Shown piece after piece: positions 63,621 through 64,000 of a stretch of 64,000 nucleotides of DNA (within the stretch, counting starts at the first letter, position 1; each line of letters opens with the position of its first letter). Location: positions 1 through 64,000 of the forward strand of contig WHSV01000007.1 in NCBI GenBank assembly GCA_009379915.1, in the 5' to 3' direction. A program made the translations under genes and the position numbers. The notes beneath the pieces are model-generated. The model was given only the letters and a program-made list of their open reading frames with translations, was not told the origin of the DNA and searched no databases. Source of the stretch: Actinomycetota bacterium. GTDB lineage: Bacteria; Actinomycetota; CADDZG01; WHSQ01.

Positions 63621-64000
63621 GACTCGGCCCTACTTGCCCTCGTCGTCCGTCGCGCGGCGAGGGTGCGCCCCGGTCACGAATCGGCGGTTCTCATCGAGGG
63701 TTCTGTCTCCCATTCAGGATGTCTTCCTCTCGCCAGGTTGGTGGTGGCATCTCTCCACATTCCCGCTTGCCGTTGTCGCACTCGGCATCAAACTCGACCA
63801 AGTCGCACGCTAAGAAGATAGCGTGGCGCGCTTAGGCGCCGCTCACTTGGCAGCTGCGCCCAGGGGCTGCGTTTCGTTGCCGATCCGCCCCCCACGGGAG
63901 CAGCCGGAGGCGGAAGTCGGTCACAAGAGAGATCGACTTCATCGCGCGTGCGATCTCCGCTGTCACGACCACCTCCCCCACTTCCCGACGAAGGAGCAGT
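63621..64000. other. 380-nt terminal region without a supported gene
   Basis: Upstream of the aldolase gene to the window end. I see no ORF with family features, no RNA gene and no copy of the ACTGTTC palindrome. It may hold the aldolase promoter and the end or start of a gene beyond the window. Confidence 0.35.

Overview
The window is 64 kb of high-GC DNA with the gene content of an actinobacterium-like bacterium. Signs of this are a SARP/BTAD regulator, LuxR- and cyclase-type TPR signalling proteins, F420/FMN-type luciferase-like oxidoreductases, Tat-type lipoproteins, many GTG/TTG starts, 4-bp ATGA/GTGA gene overlaps, and a Gram-positive LexA box (CGAAC-N4-GTTCG) on dinB. The sequence alone does not fix the genus. 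It is chromosomal accessory/metabolic DNA: there are no rRNA genes, complete tRNAs, CRISPR arrays or complete insertion sequences.

Layout. 0.1-5 kb: a SARP regulator, a Phd/VapC toxin-antitoxin pair, a monooxygenase-like gene broken by an in-frame amber codon, and an IS21-type transposase remnant. 5.2-12.1 kb: a complete branched-chain amino-acid-type ABC importer (livK-H-M-G-F, minus strand) beside a hotdog thioesterase and an acyl-CoA synthetase. 12.4-21 kb: an 8.5-kb segment between two same-orientation 3' fragments of a tRNA-Ser(TGA) gene. It holds broken VOC/methyltransferase genes, a TPR-LuxR regulator, a flavoprotein monooxygenase coupled to an alpha/beta hydrolase, an operon of a membrane cupredoxin and a UspA-UspA-Rieske fusion, and an FMN/F420-type oxidase. 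Just beyond it lies a paralogue of the TPR protein that ends in an adenylate/guanylate cyclase domain.

23-37 kb: small stress and housekeeping genes, a TetR/SnoaL pair, then a cluster of three GT4 glycosyltransferases with a pterin-synthase homologue, a zinc-less MDR oxidoreductase and a GTP cyclohydrolase II-RibD reductase fusion, which I read as a candidate pyrimidine/pterin-derived glycoconjugate pathway. It is followed by a DUF5519-LLM-rhodanese operon and a MarR gene with a perfect palindromic operator. 37-46 kb: an endonuclease V homologue that has lost catalytic residues, Hsp20, LexA-controlled DNA polymerase IV, a TetR-regulated ABC exporter and a PrmC-like methyltransferase with a changed active-site motif.

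46-63.6 kb: a large sugar/sugar-acid oxidation locus. It has a sugar ABC importer (binding protein, permease, ATPase), a mutarotase, three candidate dehydrogenases (epimerase-type SDR, MDR, SDR) plus an aldo/keto reductase, an MBL-fold hydrolase, an IlvD/Edd sugar-acid dehydratase, a FAH-family 2-keto-3-deoxy-acid dehydratase, an aldehyde dehydrogenase, a KDG-type kinase and a DHDPS-family aldolase. A GntR/FadR-type repressor sits in it, and I find five copies of a palindrome related to ACTGTTCGGAACAGT in its divergent promoters. This gives a coherent oxidative (Weimberg/Dahms-like) pathway with its own regulon.

Several genes (VOC at 12.7 kb, DUF2630 at 34.4 kb, a membrane protein at 24.4 kb, possibly hsp20) are broken by single-base shifts. 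These may be real pseudogenes or assembly indels; reads are needed to decide.
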